Shown here: positions 13,615-22,170 of the stretch, piece by piece | Numbering within the stretch: the first letter of the stretch is position 1 | Layout of the letters: every line of letters begins with the position of its first letter | Made by a program: the position numbers and the translations under genes | The notes under the pieces: generated by a model | What the model saw: the letters and a program-made list of their open reading frames with translations, nothing else | Databases searched by the model: none | What the model was told of the DNA's origin: nothing | Assembly: GCF_014646815.1 (NCBI RefSeq) | Contig: NZ_BMNZ01000006.1 | Span: 1-64,000, forward strand | Source of the DNA: Terrabacter tumescens | Lineage (GTDB): Bacteria; Actinomycetota; Actinomycetes; Actinomycetales; Dermatophilaceae | DNA: 64,000 nucleotides | Direction: 5' to 3'

Positions 13615-14700
13615 TCAGTCGCCGACGACGTCCGGCAGCCCGGCCGGGAGGGCGACGACGAACCGCGCCCCGCCGACCTCGCTGTCGGCGACGACCACCG
13701 AGCCGCCGTGGGCCTCGACGAGCCCGCGCACGACGTAGAGGCCGAGCCCGGTGCTCGCGTTGGAGGGTCCGTGCCAGAAGCGTCCGAAGATCTTCTCGCG
13801 GTCGGACGGGGGTATGCCGTCCCCCTCGTCGTCGACCTCGACGACGACCGACTCTGGTGCGTCCCCGAGCGCTCCTCCGCGGTCGAGGGTCACGGTGACC
13901 TTGCCGGCGCCGTGCAGCAGGCCGTTCTCGATGAGGTTGAAGAAGATCTGCTCGAGGCGGTCGGTGTCGGCCCACATCGGCGGCAGCCCGTGCTCCCGGG
14001 CGCGGTCACCGAGACGCAGCTCCACCGTGCCCGTGGACCGGCCCAGCTCGTAGCGCACGACGTGCGTCGTCAGCAGGGCGTGCAGGTCGACGGGCCCCAG
14101 CCGCAGGTTGAGGCTGTCGGAGTCGAGCCGGGAGATGTCGAGCAGCTCGGTGATCAGGCGCGTCAGGCGGGTCGCGTCGGCCTCGATCGTCTCGATCATG
14201 AGGCGCTTCTGCTCGTCGGTGAAGCGGTCCCAGCGGCGCAACAGACTGCTCGTGAAGCCGGTCACCGACGTCAGCGGCGCCCGCAGCTCGTGCGCGACCG
14301 TCGAGAGGACCGAGGCCTGGTCGCGCTCGGCGCGCTGGCGGTCCTCGGCGTCGCGCAGGCCGAGGATGACACGCTCGACGGTGTGGTCCCCGTCCGCACG
14401 GACGTAGCGGGCGGTGACGAGCACGTCGTGGCCCTTGGGTGACACCAGCAGCTTCTCGCGGTGGCCCGGCCGGCTGGGGAGCCCCTGCCAGGGGTCGGTG
14501 TGCGTCCACCAGTCGCGGCCGTACTTGTCGGTCAGGGGCAGGCCGTCCGACAGGCCACGGCCGACGAGGTCCGCCGCATCGCAGTCGAGGATGCGCAGGG
14601 CCTCCGCGTTGGCGAAGTGGATCCGCCGGTCGGCGCCGACGACGACGACCCCGTCGGGCAGCAGCTCGGCCATCCCGGCCACCGGGTCGTGCGCCGTCAT
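13615..14700 (-). CDS. PAS-domain sensor histidine kinase (orphan)
   Basis: 361 residues, no membrane segment or signal peptide, so probably cytoplasmic. PAS-like sensor domain (about 8-115) followed by a HisKA dimerisation domain with phospho-acceptor His137 in STVAHELRAPLTSV, then HATPase_c with N-box Asn258 (FFNLIENGLLHG), G1 DEGDGIP (290-296) and G2 STGLGLYVVRG (315-325). No response regulator gene is adjacent; neighbours are pheS and an rRNA methyltransferase. The ligand is unknown. ATG 14700 overlaps the stop of a 15-codon upstream ORF. Possibly it phosphorylates a regulator encoded elsewhere. Confidence 0.9.
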   Translation of the reverse strand: MTAHDPVAGMAELLPDGVVVVGADRRIHFANAEALRILDCDAADLVGRGLSDGLPLTDKYGRDWWTHTDPWQGLPSRPGHREKLLVSPKGHDVLVTARYVRADGDHTVERVILGLRDAEDRQRAERDQASVLSTVAHELRAPLTSVTGFTSSLLRRWDRFTDEQKRLMIETIEADATRLTRLITELLDISRLDSDSLNLRLGPVDLHALLTTHVVRYELGRSTGTVELRLGDRAREHGLPPMWADTDRLEQIFFNLIENGLLHGAGKVTVTLDRGGALGDAPESVVVEVDDEGDGIPPSDREKIFGRFWHGPSNASTGLGLYVVRGLVEAHGGSVVVADSEVGGARFVVALPAGLPDVVGD

Positions 14701-14744
14701 CTCGCCTCGGGCGCGGACGCGCCGGTCCCGTCGACGGAGGTCAT
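14697..14744 (-). CDS. Putative 15-codon upstream ORF coupled to the kinase
   Basis: Reads MTSVDGTGASAPEAR and stops at a TGA that overlaps the kinase ATG (ATGA). A -10-like TATCCT (14752-14757) ends 7 nt before its ATG, so the mRNA would be leaderless and ribosomes would reach the kinase by coupling. No homology is recognised. It could be a device to start the kinase rather than a functional peptide, or chance. Confidence 0.35.
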   Translation of the reverse strand: MTSVDGTGASAPEAR

Positions 14745-14784
14745 GGCCCCGAGGATAGCCACGGGCACACCGGTCCGGGGTGGT

Positions 14785-14802
14785 CAGGTCCGGTCGGACC
14801 TG
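14785..14802 (-). terminator. Hairpin downstream of the rRNA methyltransferase gene
   Basis: Perfect 8-bp inverted repeat CAGGTCCG-GT-CGGACCTG about 50 nt past the stop of the methyltransferase and upstream of the kinase promoter. No clear U-run. It probably closes the infC-rpmI-rplT-methyltransferase unit. Confidence 0.45.
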
Positions 14803-14853
14803 TCCAGACCTGCTCAGAGCCGGCCGGACTCGCTCAAACTCGGTCAGCGAGCC

Positions 14854-15657
14854 TCAGAGCGAGGTGCGGCGCGCCTCGGCAGACGCGTAGAGACAGATCG
14901 TCGCCGCCATCGCGAGGTTGAGCGACTCGGCGTGACCGTGGATGGGCACTCGCACGACGTCGTCGCACGCGTCGCGGACCTCCTGCGGGAGGCCCCAGGC
15001 CTCGTTGCCCATGACCCAGGCGTGCGAGCCCGAGAGGTCGGCGTCGTGCAGGAGGGTCGTGCCCGCACCGTCGGCCGCGAGCAGACGGACGCCGCGCTCG
15101 CGCAGCGCCCGGAGGATGTCCGGAACCGCGCCCCCGACCGAGATCGGGACGTGCCACAGCGAGCCGACGGTCGAGCGGACGACCTTGCTGTTGTAGACGT
15201 CGACGCTGGCGTCGCTGACGATCACCGCGTCGGCGCCGGCGGCGTCGGCGCCGCGGATCACGGTCCCGGCGTTGCCGGGGTCGCGGACGTTGGTCAGGAC
15301 GCACACGAGCGCCCTGGACGGCAGGTCGGCGAGGAGGTCGTGCAGCGGGAGGTCGAGCACACGGCACACGGCCGCGATGCCCTGGGGCGACTCGGTGTCG
15401 CACATGGCGGCGAGCACCTCGGGCGTCACCTCGTTGACCCAGAGGTCGCCGCCCCGTGCGGCCTCGACGATGCCGGCGTGACGCTGGGCCGCCTCCTCGG
15501 TGACGTAGACGTCACGGACGAGGTCGGGCCGGAAGGCGACCGCCTCGCGGACGGCCTGCGGCCCCTCGGCGAGGAACTCGCCGGTGCGAGAACGCACCGA
15601 GCGCCGGGACAGCGCCCGCACTGCCTTGACCCGATCTGATCGGGGGTTGGTCAGCAC
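14854..15657 (-). CDS. SpoU/TrmH-family RNA 2'-O-methyltransferase
   Basis: 267 residues from GTG 15657, chosen because conserved sequence begins at NPRSDRVKAVRAL; an upstream extension is out of character. N-terminal substrate-binding domain (about 1-95) and C-terminal trefoil-knot SPOUT domain with motif 1 NVRDPGNAGTVIRGADAAG, motif 2 VMGNEAWGLP and motif 3 IPIHGHAESLNLAMAA-like end. Methylates a ribose in rRNA or tRNA with S-adenosylmethionine; the exact target is not deducible. It sits 46 nt after rplT, a common actinobacterial arrangement. Confidence 0.93.
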   Translation of the reverse strand: MLTNPRSDRVKAVRALSRRSVRSRTGEFLAEGPQAVREAVAFRPDLVRDVYVTEEAAQRHAGIVEAARGGDLWVNEVTPEVLAAMCDTESPQGIAAVCRVLDLPLHDLLADLPSRALVCVLTNVRDPGNAGTVIRGADAAGADAVIVSDASVDVYNSKVVRSTVGSLWHVPISVGGAVPDILRALRERGVRLLAADGAGTTLLHDADLSGSHAWVMGNEAWGLPQEVRDACDDVVRVPIHGHAESLNLAMAATICLYASAEARRTSL

Positions 15658-15703
15658 GGGGTGTCCCGGCGCTCGATGACTGCGATGTGCGTTCGGACGA
15701 CGC

Positions 15704-16096
15704 TCAGGCGGCGTCGCCGGCGACCTTCGCCTCTGCCTGGGCAGGGACGTTGGCGCGGGAGAGCTCCACGAGGGTGGCGAACGCCGGAGCGTCGTTGACG
15801 GCGAGGTCCGCGAGGATCTTGCGGTCGACCTCGACACCGGCGGCCTTGAGGCCCTGCATGAACCGGTTGTAGGTCATGCCGTTGGCGCGGGCCGCAGCGT
15901 TGATGCGCTGGATCCACAGGCGACGGAAGTCGCCCTTCTTGGCGCGACGGTCACGGTAGGCGTAACCCAGCGAGTGGGTGACCTGCTCCTTGGCCTTGCG
16001 GTACAGACGCGAACGCTGACCGCGGTAACCGCTGGCGCGCTCGAGAACGACGCGACGCTTCTTCTGGGCGTTGACCGCCCGCTTCACGCGTGCCAC
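15704..16096 (-). CDS. rplT: 50S ribosomal protein L20
   Basis: 130-residue ribosomal protein that binds 23S rRNA early in 50S assembly. The highly basic start ([14 protein letters not shown]) and the block [21 protein letters not shown] are typical. GTG 16096 has an AAGGAG site. The C-terminus is some 10 residues longer and Ala-rich. Third gene of the conserved infC-rpmI-rplT set. Confidence 0.98.
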   Translation of the reverse strand: MARVKRAVNAQKKRRVVLERASGYRGQRSRLYRKAKEQVTHSLGYAYRDRRAKKGDFRRLWIQRINAAARANGMTYNRFMQGLKAAGVEVDRKILADLAVNDAPAFATLVELSRANVPAQAEAKVAGDAA

Positions 16097-16144
16097 GTGA
16101 ATACTCCTTCTCTGCTTGACGCAGTGCTTGCTGCTGCTGGCCTA

Positions 16145-16191
16145 CCGGGGACCCGGCTGCTCAGCGAAGTGCTGATGGGTGGGGGTCCCGG
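16145..16191 (-). other. Hairpin in the rpmI-rplT intergenic region
   Basis: CCGGGGACCC (16145-16154) can pair with GGGTCCCGG (16183-16191), with one bulged base and a ~28-nt loop. It begins at the rpmI stop and ends ~50 nt before rplT. It could be a processing or attenuation site balancing L35 and L20, but there is no U-tract and I cannot assign a function. Confidence 0.3.
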
Positions 16192-16192
16192 C

Positions 16193-16387
16193 TCACTTGC
16201 CGAGGAGCTTCTTGGCCTTCTTGGCGTCCGGCTTGGCGAGCTCGACGTCGTTCGCGATGGAACGCATCTTCTTGCTCGACTTGTGCTCGAGCAGGTGACG
16301 ACCGCCGGCCTGCTCACGCATGACCTTGCCGGTGCCGGTGAGGCGGAAACGCTTCTTCGCACCGCTGTGCGTCTTCATCTTCGGCAT
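16193..16387 (-). CDS. rpmI: 50S ribosomal protein L35
   Basis: 64-residue basic ribosomal protein; the start MPKMKTHSGAKKRFRLTGTGK and HLLEHKSSKKMR core are diagnostic. ATG 16387 is preceded by an AAGGAG site. It lies between infC and rplT, as in most bacteria. Confidence 0.98.
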   Translation of the reverse strand: MPKMKTHSGAKKRFRLTGTGKVMREQAGGRHLLEHKSSKKMRSIANDVELAKPDAKKAKKLLGK

Positions 16388-16480
16388 GGGGGCCGATCTC
16401 CTTCGTGTTGCGTGCGTCAGTGGACGCACGTGGTGTGTCGGGCCGGGGGCGTGCACCCTCGGCTGCTCACCGACCGCCGA

Positions 16481-17152
16481 TCACTCGGCGGCGGCGGTGG
16501 CCTGGTCGGTCTGCGGGGCCTGCGCCTCGGGCTGCCCGTCGGCCGGGGCCGGCTGGGCTTCCGTGGAGGCATCCTCGGCCGGACGCTGCTCGTGCTGCTC
16601 GTGCAGCTCGCGGGAGCGGCGCTGCTCCGCCTTGGCCTCGGCCTTCTTCTTCGTCGGGCCGATCACCATGATCATGTTGCGGCCGTCCTGCTTCGGAGCC
16701 GACTCGACGAAGCCGAGCTCGGCGATGTCCTCGGCGAGGCGCTCGAGCAGACGACGACCGAGCTCCGGTCGGCTCTGCTCGCGACCGCGGAACATGATCG
16801 TCACCTTGACCTTGTCGCCGGCCTTGAGGAACCGCTCGACGTGGCCCTTCTTGGTGCCGTAGTCGTGCGGGTCGATCTTCGGTCGGAGCTTGATCTCCTT
16901 GATGACGGTGTTGACCTGGTTCTTGCGCGCTTCCCGTGCCTTCATGGCGGCTTCGTACTTGAACTTGCCGAAGTCCATGAGCTTGGCGACCGGCGGCTTG
17001 GCCATGGGGGCCACCTCGACGAGGTCGAGGTTCGCCTCCTCGGCCAGACGCAGCGCGTCCTCGACGCGGACGATGCCGACCTGCTCGCCGTTGGGGCCAA
17101 CCAAGCGCACTTCCGGGACCCGGATGCGCTCGTTGATGCGAGGCTCGCTGAT
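16481..17152 (-). CDS. infC: Translation initiation factor IF-3 (ATC start codon)
   Basis: Binds the 30S subunit, keeps subunits apart and proofreads initiator tRNA and start codon. The conserved N-terminus [19 protein letters not shown] is encoded only if translation starts at ATC (17150-17152), preceded by AGGAG six nt away. Non-AUG starts are the hallmark of infC and allow IF-3 to repress its own translation. N-domain to about residue 85, linker with Lys-rich [16 protein letters not shown]-domain to about 178. A ~45-residue Gln/Glu/Ala-rich tail follows, absent from E. coli IF-3. A GTG at 17110 would truncate the N-domain. Confidence 0.96.
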   Translation of the reverse strand: MSEPRINERIRVPEVRLVGPNGEQVGIVRVEDALRLAEEANLDLVEVAPMAKPPVAKLMDFGKFKYEAAMKAREARKNQVNTVIKEIKLRPKIDPHDYGTKKGHVERFLKAGDKVKVTIMFRGREQSRPELGRRLLERLAEDIAELGFVESAPKQDGRNMIMVIGPTKKKAEAKAEQRRSRELHEQHEQRPAEDASTEAQPAPADGQPEAQAPQTDQATAAAE

Positions 17153-17220
17153 GTGGTGCTCCTAAGTTCGAGAAATGGTGTGACCAGACGGGATGTTGCC
17201 TGTCCTGCTGCGACCACAAC

Positions 17221-17255
17221 GAGAAAAGGGCTCCCCGTGTGTGCACGAGGAGCCC
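17221..17255 (-). terminator. Intrinsic terminator / attenuator in the infC leader
   Basis: On the minus strand GGGCTCCTCGTG-CACA-CACGGGGAGCCC forms a 12-bp stem (one G-U pair) with a 4-nt loop, directly followed by TTTTCTC. It is the clearest Rho-independent terminator in the window, yet it sits 69 nt upstream of the infC start, downstream of the likely promoter. It therefore looks like a leader attenuator for infC-rpmI-rplT rather than an end-of-gene terminator; alternatively it ends readthrough from the MFS gene. Confidence 0.75.
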
Positions 17256-17433
17256 AAGGGTCGCGTATGCCGGACGGTCGCCGTCGCGTCACACGGCTCG
17301 GCAGGCGCACCGCAGGCGGCGGCCGGTCGAGCAGACCTTGACCCGGCGACCGTGAGGTCGACGCGGGTGGAAGCGAGCTTCTCTTGCACGTCGTCACCGG
17401 CGTCCGCCGGAGCGGGAGCATGGTGACGGCTGG

Positions 17434-18804
17434 TCAGTGATCGATGTTAGCAGCCGCGAGGCCGTGCACCGAATCGGTGCGGGCGGTGCGGGCGGAGCGC
17501 CCGCCCCGGCGCCGGGCGGCCCGAGAGCCGACGAGACCTGCCGCGGCGATGAGGACCCCGAGGGCGGAGACGACGACGAAGCCCCACTGCCACCCGCCGT
17601 GGTCGATGGCGAAACCCGCGACCGGTGCTCCGACGGCCGACCCGGCCGTCATGGCCGAGCCGTGCCAGCCCATCATCTCGCCGCGGAACCGCTCGGGGAC
17701 CTGGCGGCTCAGCTGCTCGACCGTGGCCGTGATGGTCGGCGCGCAGAGGAAGCCGGACACGGTGATGAACACGGCGAAGCTCGGCACACCCGCGGCGAGG
17801 GCGACGGGAGCCGTCGTGGCGGCGAGGCCCGCGAGCAGCCAGAACACCGAGAACGAGCGGTGCCACGCGCCGTAGAGGAGGCCGCCGATGAGCGATCCGG
17901 CGCCCCACAGCGCCAGGACCCAGCCGATCGAGCCCGTCGCCTCGAAGGAGCGCAGGGCGGCCACGATCCCGACGTCGGTCCCGCTGAGCACCAGGGTCGA
18001 GCAGGCCGCGGCGAGGTAGACCGCGGCCACGGGAAGGGTGATGAAGCCCCGGACCGCCCGTCCGCGCGGGGCGTCGTCGGACACCGCGGCGCCTGCGGCG
18101 ATGGCCTCGGCGCGCCCGGCCTCGCCCGGCTCGTCGGCGGCGACCCGCTCCCCCGTCGTGGCGCCGACCGTCTCGCCGGCCGTCTCGACGGCCGTGTCGC
18201 CGGCCGGGGCCCCTTCGGCCGCACCCGAGGTGAGCGGTGGGTTGACGACCCACAGGACGAAACCGGCTGCGACGGAGGTCAGCTCGCACACGAGCAGGGC
18301 CCAGCCGGTGTCCCACGACGTGGCCAGCCAGACTCCGATGGCCGGGCCCGCCATGAAGGACAGCTCGGTCGCCGACGAGTCGAGCGAGAGCGCCGTGCGT
18401 CGTTGGTCGGCGGGCACGGACCGGATGATGACCTGACGCAGGATCGAGAAGGTGGGCACGACGAAGAGGCCGGCGAGCGCCGCGAACCCGATGAGCGGCG
18501 CGTAGCCCACCCACGGCGCGATCGACCAGCACACCGCCTGCACGACGAGCGAGGGCCCGACGGTGCGGCGCAGGCCGATCCGGTCGAGCAGCCGCCCGCG
18601 CCACGGCCCCGAGACGGCGACGGCGACGGTGGACGCGGCCGTGACGAGGCCGGCCTCGCCGTAGCTGCGCCCGAGCGACGACACGACGTGGAGGGTGAGG
18701 ATCACGGCGCCGGCCCACATCGGGACGCGGATGAGGAAGCCGAGCAGCAGCGCGTCACGCGTGTCGCGGTTGGCCAGCACCGGCCGGTACGCCCCCAGGT
18801 CCAT
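17434..18804 (-). CDS. Major facilitator superfamily transporter
   Basis: 456 residues with about 12 hydrophobic segments arranged as two halves. Between them, roughly residues 200-250, is a long Ala/Gly/Glu-rich acidic loop. The N-terminal half carries the short loop DRIGLRR typical of the MFS motif A region (GRLLDRIGLRRTVG). The substrate cannot be told; the family includes many drug and metabolite exporters. It starts at ATG 18804, divergent from fusA2, and its 3' end overlaps the likely infC promoter. Confidence 0.88.
   Translation of the reverse strand: MDLGAYRPVLANRDTRDALLLGFLIRVPMWAGAVILTLHVVSSLGRSYGEAGLVTAASTVAVAVSGPWRGRLLDRIGLRRTVGPSLVVQAVCWSIAPWVGYAPLIGFAALAGLFVVPTFSILRQVIIRSVPADQRRTALSLDSSATELSFMAGPAIGVWLATSWDTGWALLVCELTSVAAGFVLWVVNPPLTSGAAEGAPAGDTAVETAGETVGATTGERVAADEPGEAGRAEAIAAGAAVSDDAPRGRAVRGFITLPVAAVYLAAACSTLVLSGTDVGIVAALRSFEATGSIGWVLALWGAGSLIGGLLYGAWHRSFSVFWLLAGLAATTAPVALAAGVPSFAVFITVSGFLCAPTITATVEQLSRQVPERFRGEMMGWHGSAMTAGSAVGAPVAGFAIDHGGWQWGFVVVSALGVLIAAAGLVGSRAARRRGGRSARTARTDSVHGLAAANIDH
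17444..17473 (-). promoter_or_regulatory. Candidate infC operon promoter
   Basis: TTCGGT (17468-17473) and TAACAT (17444-17449) are separated by 18 nt on the minus strand, within the 3' end of the MFS gene. It would yield a ~285-nt leader containing the attenuator hairpin. The -35 match is poor. Confidence 0.35.
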
Positions 18805-18951
18805 GGCGTCAGCCTGTCACCCACCGCCGACGCCGCGCACCCGGGTTTGCCGACCGGACCACGGCGCCACTCCTCGCGGGCCACGGCGAAGGTGGCGCGC
18901 GGCATACGCGGAAGTCTTGTGACGGCCCCGCGACAGGAGAAGGGTGGAGGC

Positions 18952-21018
18952 ATGGCAAAGATGCCCGGCAGATCAGACCTTCCTGCGGCCCCCAACCCCG
19001 CCTCGCCGCAGGACATCCGCAACGTCGTGCTGGTCGGACCCGGCGGGGCCGGCAAGACCGCACTCTTCGAGGCGCTCGTCGCGGCGCGCGTGCCCGGTCA
19101 GCGCACCGGCACGGGCGACCACGTCCGCACGACGACCCTCGTCGCCGCGTCCTTCACCTCGGGAGCGGTCACCCTCAACCTGCTCGACACCCCGGGCTAC
19201 CCCGACTTCGTCGGGGACCTGCGGGCCGGCCTGCGGGCCGCCGACGCCGCGGTCTTCGTCGTCTCCGGCGCCGACGACATCGACCGCCCCGTCTCGCTGC
19301 TCTGGCGCGAGTGCGCGGCCGTCGGCATGCCACGCGCCGTCGTCGTGACCCACCTGGACCAGCCGCGGGCCGACTTCGCCACGACGGTCGAGACGTGCCG
19401 CCGCAGCTTCGGCGACGCCCGCGCCACGCACTGGCCGGTCATCGACGGCGGGTCGGTCACCGACGTCGTCGGCCTGCTGACCGGCGAGACCTCCGAGGAG
19501 CACGAGGACGCGCGGGCCGCGCTCATCGAGTCGGTCATCGAGGAGTCCGAGGACGCGGGGCTGCTCGACCGCTACCTCGAGGGCGAGGACCTCGACACCG
19601 AGTCGCTGCTCGCCGACCTGAGGACCGCCATCGCGCAGGGCACCTTCTTCCCCATCGTCCCCGTCTCGTCCCTGACCGGTGCAGGCGTCGAGGAGCTCCT
19701 CAGGATGGTCGAGCGGGCCTTCCCCGACCCGACCGTGCACCCGCTCCCTGCCGTGACCTCGCCCGTGGGCGGCACGGTCACCGGTGTCGCGTGCGACCCG
19801 TCGCAGCCCCTCGTCGCGGAGGTCGTGCGCACCACCACCGACCCCTACGTCGGTCGGCTGTCGCTCGTGCGCGTCTTCTCCGGCACCCTGCGCGTCGACG
19901 AGCCGGTGCACGTCTCGGGCCACCTCGGTGACTTCGTCGGGCACGAGGTCGCCGGACACCCGGCCCACGACGACGACGAGCGGGTCGGACCGCTCGCGTC
20001 GCCGTTCGTCGAGACGCACCGGCCGCGGGGCACCGCCGTCGCGGGCGACATCGCCCTCGTCTCGAAGCTGACGCGCGCCGAGACGTCCGACACGCTCTCC
20101 TCGCCGGACCGGCCGGTGGTCGTCGCGCCCTGGCTGCTGCCGGAGCCGCAGCTGCCCGTCGCGATCCGGGCCGCGACGAAGTCCGACGACGACAAGCTCG
20201 GCGGCGCCCTGCAGCGGCTCGTCGCCGAGGACGTGACCATGCGGATGGAGCACTCGACCGAGACCGACCAGGTCGTGCTCTGGACCATGGGCCAGGCCCA
20301 CGTCGACGACCTCATCGCCCGGCTCGCCGACCGCTACGGCGTCACCGTGACGGCCGAGCCCTACCGCACCTCGCTGCGCGAGACGTTCGTGCGCCGGTGC
20401 TCGGTGCAGGGCCGGCACGTCAAGCAGTCGGGCGGCCACGGGCAGTACGCCGTGTGCTCGATCGAGATCGAGCCGCTCCCCCGCGGCTCCGGCTTCGAGT
20501 TCGTCGACAAGGTCGTCGGCGGCGCGGTGCCGCGCCAGTTCATCCCGTCGGTCGAGAAGGGTGCCCGCCTCCAGCTCGAGAAGGGCCTGCTGACGGGCCA
20601 CCCGGTCGTGGACGTGCGGGTCACCCTGACGGACGGCAAGGCGCACTCGGTCGACTCCTCGGACGTCGCTTTCCAGACCGCGGCCGCCCTCGCCCTCAAG
20701 GAGGCGGCCAATGTCTCGACGATGGCGCTGCTCGAGCCGATCGACCGGGTCGACATCACCATCGCCGACGAGTACCTCGGCGCCGTGATGTCCGACCTCC
20801 GCGGTCGTCGCGGACAGGTGCTCGGCACGGAGCCGGCGGACGGGATGGGGCCCGAGGGCGGCTGGACGGTCGTGCACGCCGAGGTGCCGTCGGCGGAGCT
20901 GTCGCGCTACCCGATCGACCTGCGGTCGGTGTCGCACGGCACGGGCTCGTTCGTGCGCGAGCCGCTGCGCCACGACCTGCTGCCTGCCGACAAGGCCAAG
21001 GAGCTGCTCGGCAGCTGA
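18952..21018 (+). CDS. fusA2: Elongation factor G-like GTPase (EF-G2)
   Basis: 688-residue translation-factor GTPase with EF-G domain order. P-loop GPGGAGKT (29-36), G3 DTPGYPDF (79-86). G4 is THLD (133-136) rather than NKxD, and no canonical RGITI switch I is seen, so guanine recognition and ribosome coupling may differ from EF-G. The C-terminal half carries the domain IV RCSVQGRHVKQSGGHGQYA block and domain V. Related EF-G-like proteins have been found unable to replace EF-G in translocation; role here unknown. ATG 18952 has a GGTGGAG site. Plus strand, divergent from the MFS gene. Confidence 0.92.
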   Translation: MAKMPGRSDLPAAPNPASPQDIRNVVLVGPGGAGKTALFEALVAARVPGQRTGTGDHVRTTTLVAASFTSGAVTLNLLDTPGYPDFVGDLRAGLRAADAAVFVVSGADDIDRPVSLLWRECAAVGMPRAVVVTHLDQPRADFATTVETCRRSFGDARATHWPVIDGGSVTDVVGLLTGETSEEHEDARAALIESVIEESEDAGLLDRYLEGEDLDTESLLADLRTAIAQGTFFPIVPVSSLTGAGVEELLRMVERAFPDPTVHPLPAVTSPVGGTVTGVACDPSQPLVAEVVRTTTDPYVGRLSLVRVFSGTLRVDEPVHVSGHLGDFVGHEVAGHPAHDDDERVGPLASPFVETHRPRGTAVAGDIALVSKLTRAETSDTLSSPDRPVVVAPWLLPEPQLPVAIRAATKSDDDKLGGALQRLVAEDVTMRMEHSTETDQVVLWTMGQAHVDDLIARLADRYGVTVTAEPYRTSLRETFVRRCSVQGRHVKQSGGHGQYAVCSIEIEPLPRGSGFEFVDKVVGGAVPRQFIPSVEKGARLQLEKGLLTGHPVVDVRVTLTDGKAHSVDSSDVAFQTAAALALKEAANVSTMALLEPIDRVDITIADEYLGAVMSDLRGRRGQVLGTEPADGMGPEGGWTVVHAEVPSAELSRYPIDLRSVSHGTGSFVREPLRHDLLPADKAKELLGS

Positions 21019-21032
21019 CGACCCGGGCACGC

Positions 21033-21068
21033 CGGAGGGGCGGGTGCCCGTGGCGCCCGCCCCCTCCG
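21033..21068. terminator. Bidirectional terminator hairpin between fusA2 and the oxidoreductase
   Basis: Long GC-rich stem: CGGAGGGGCGGG (21033-21044) pairs with CCCGCCCCCTCCG (21056-21068) with one unpaired C and an ~11-nt loop. It lies 15 nt after the fusA2 stop and 17 nt before the convergent oxidoreductase stop, so it can serve both. No U-tract. Confidence 0.7.
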
Positions 21069-21084
21069 TGTGGTCCTGCTCGCC

Positions 21085-22086
21085 TCAGAGGCGCACGAGC
21101 ATCTTGCCGACGTTCTCGCCGCGCAGGACGCCGAGGAAGGCGTCGACCGCGTGGTCGATCCCGTCGTTGAAGGTCTCGCGGGAGGTCAGCGACCCGTCGG
21201 CCATCCAGCCGGCCGCGCGCTGGGCGTACTCGCCCGCGAGGTCCCAGTGGTCGCCCACGAGGAAGCCGGTGATCGTGCCGCGCGTTTGGATGAGGCGCGC
21301 GAGGTTGCGCGGGCCGGGGGCTGCCTCGGTGTTGTTGTAGACCGAGATCGCACCGCAGATCGCGATGCGGCCGCCGAGGCGGAGCGAGCCGATCGCGGCC
21401 TCGAGGTGGTCACCGCCGACGTTGTCGAAGTAGACGTCGATGCCGTCGGGCGCCGCCTCGCGGAGCAGGTCGGACACGCGGCCGTCCTTGTAGTTGAACG
21501 CGGCGTCGAAGCCGAGGTCGTCGATCAGGTGGCGGACCTTCTCGTCGGAACCGGCGCTGCCGATCACGCGGCTCGCACCGAGCGCCTTGGCGACCTGGCC
21601 GACGACGCTGCCGACGGCGCCCGCGGCGCCCGAGACGAAGACGACGTCGCCCTCCTTGAGCCCCGCGACGCGGGTCAGGCCGGCGTATGCCGTCAGGCCC
21701 GTCATGCCGAGCACGCCGAGGTACGCCGAGGCGGGGGCCACGGCCGTGTCGACGACGCGGACGGCGGAGCCGTCCACGACGGCCTCCTCGCGCCAGCCGA
21801 AGCCGTGGAGCACGTGGTCACCGACGGCGACGCCGTCGGCCCGCGACTCGGTGACGACACCGACGGCGCCGCCGTGCATGGCCTCGCCCAGCGCATACGG
21901 CTCGGCGTAGGACTTGGCGTCGCTCATGCGACCGCGCATGTAGGGGTCGACCGACATGACCTCGTTGCGGACGCGGACCTGGCCGTCGGCGAGGTCGACG
22001 GGCGCGCTCTCGACGAGGGCGAAGTCGTCGTGGGTGGGCCAGCCGACGGGACGGCTCTTGAGCTGGACCTCACGGGGATTCGTCAT
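21085..22086 (-). CDS. NADP-dependent oxidoreductase, leukotriene B4 12-hydroxydehydrogenase type
   Basis: 333-residue zinc-free member of the medium-chain dehydrogenase/reductase superfamily, PTGR/CurA group, which reduces the double bond of alpha,beta-unsaturated carbonyls with NADPH. DPYMRGRM near the N-terminus and the Rossmann motif SGAAGAVGSVVGQVAK (about 152-167) support this, as does YFDNVGG near 218. It may detoxify reactive aldehydes, which fits its neighbours Ohr/OhrR. ATG 22086 follows AGGAG. Confidence 0.92.
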   Translation of the reverse strand: MTNPREVQLKSRPVGWPTHDDFALVESAPVDLADGQVRVRNEVMSVDPYMRGRMSDAKSYAEPYALGEAMHGGAVGVVTESRADGVAVGDHVLHGFGWREEAVVDGSAVRVVDTAVAPASAYLGVLGMTGLTAYAGLTRVAGLKEGDVVFVSGAAGAVGSVVGQVAKALGASRVIGSAGSDEKVRHLIDDLGFDAAFNYKDGRVSDLLREAAPDGIDVYFDNVGGDHLEAAIGSLRLGGRIAICGAISVYNNTEAAPGPRNLARLIQTRGTITGFLVGDHWDLAGEYAQRAAGWMADGSLTSRETFNDGIDHAVDAFLGVLRGENVGKMLVRL

Positions 22087-22170
22087 CGGGTCTCCTTCTG
22101 GGACAGGGGTGCTGGGTGCTGGGTTTCGGGGTGTCGTGCAAAGGGTGGCCGCTGACGCGGCCCGGCGGCC

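Noticed and set aside
16942-17421. 159-codon minus-strand frame overlapping infC and its leader
   Set aside because: Frame-shifted relative to infC over half its length and Arg/Ser/Pro-rich; a shadow.
17437-18951. 500-codon N-terminal extension of the EF-G2 frame
   Set aside because: It is antisense to the MFS gene; EF-G homology and a good ribosome-binding site begin at 18952.
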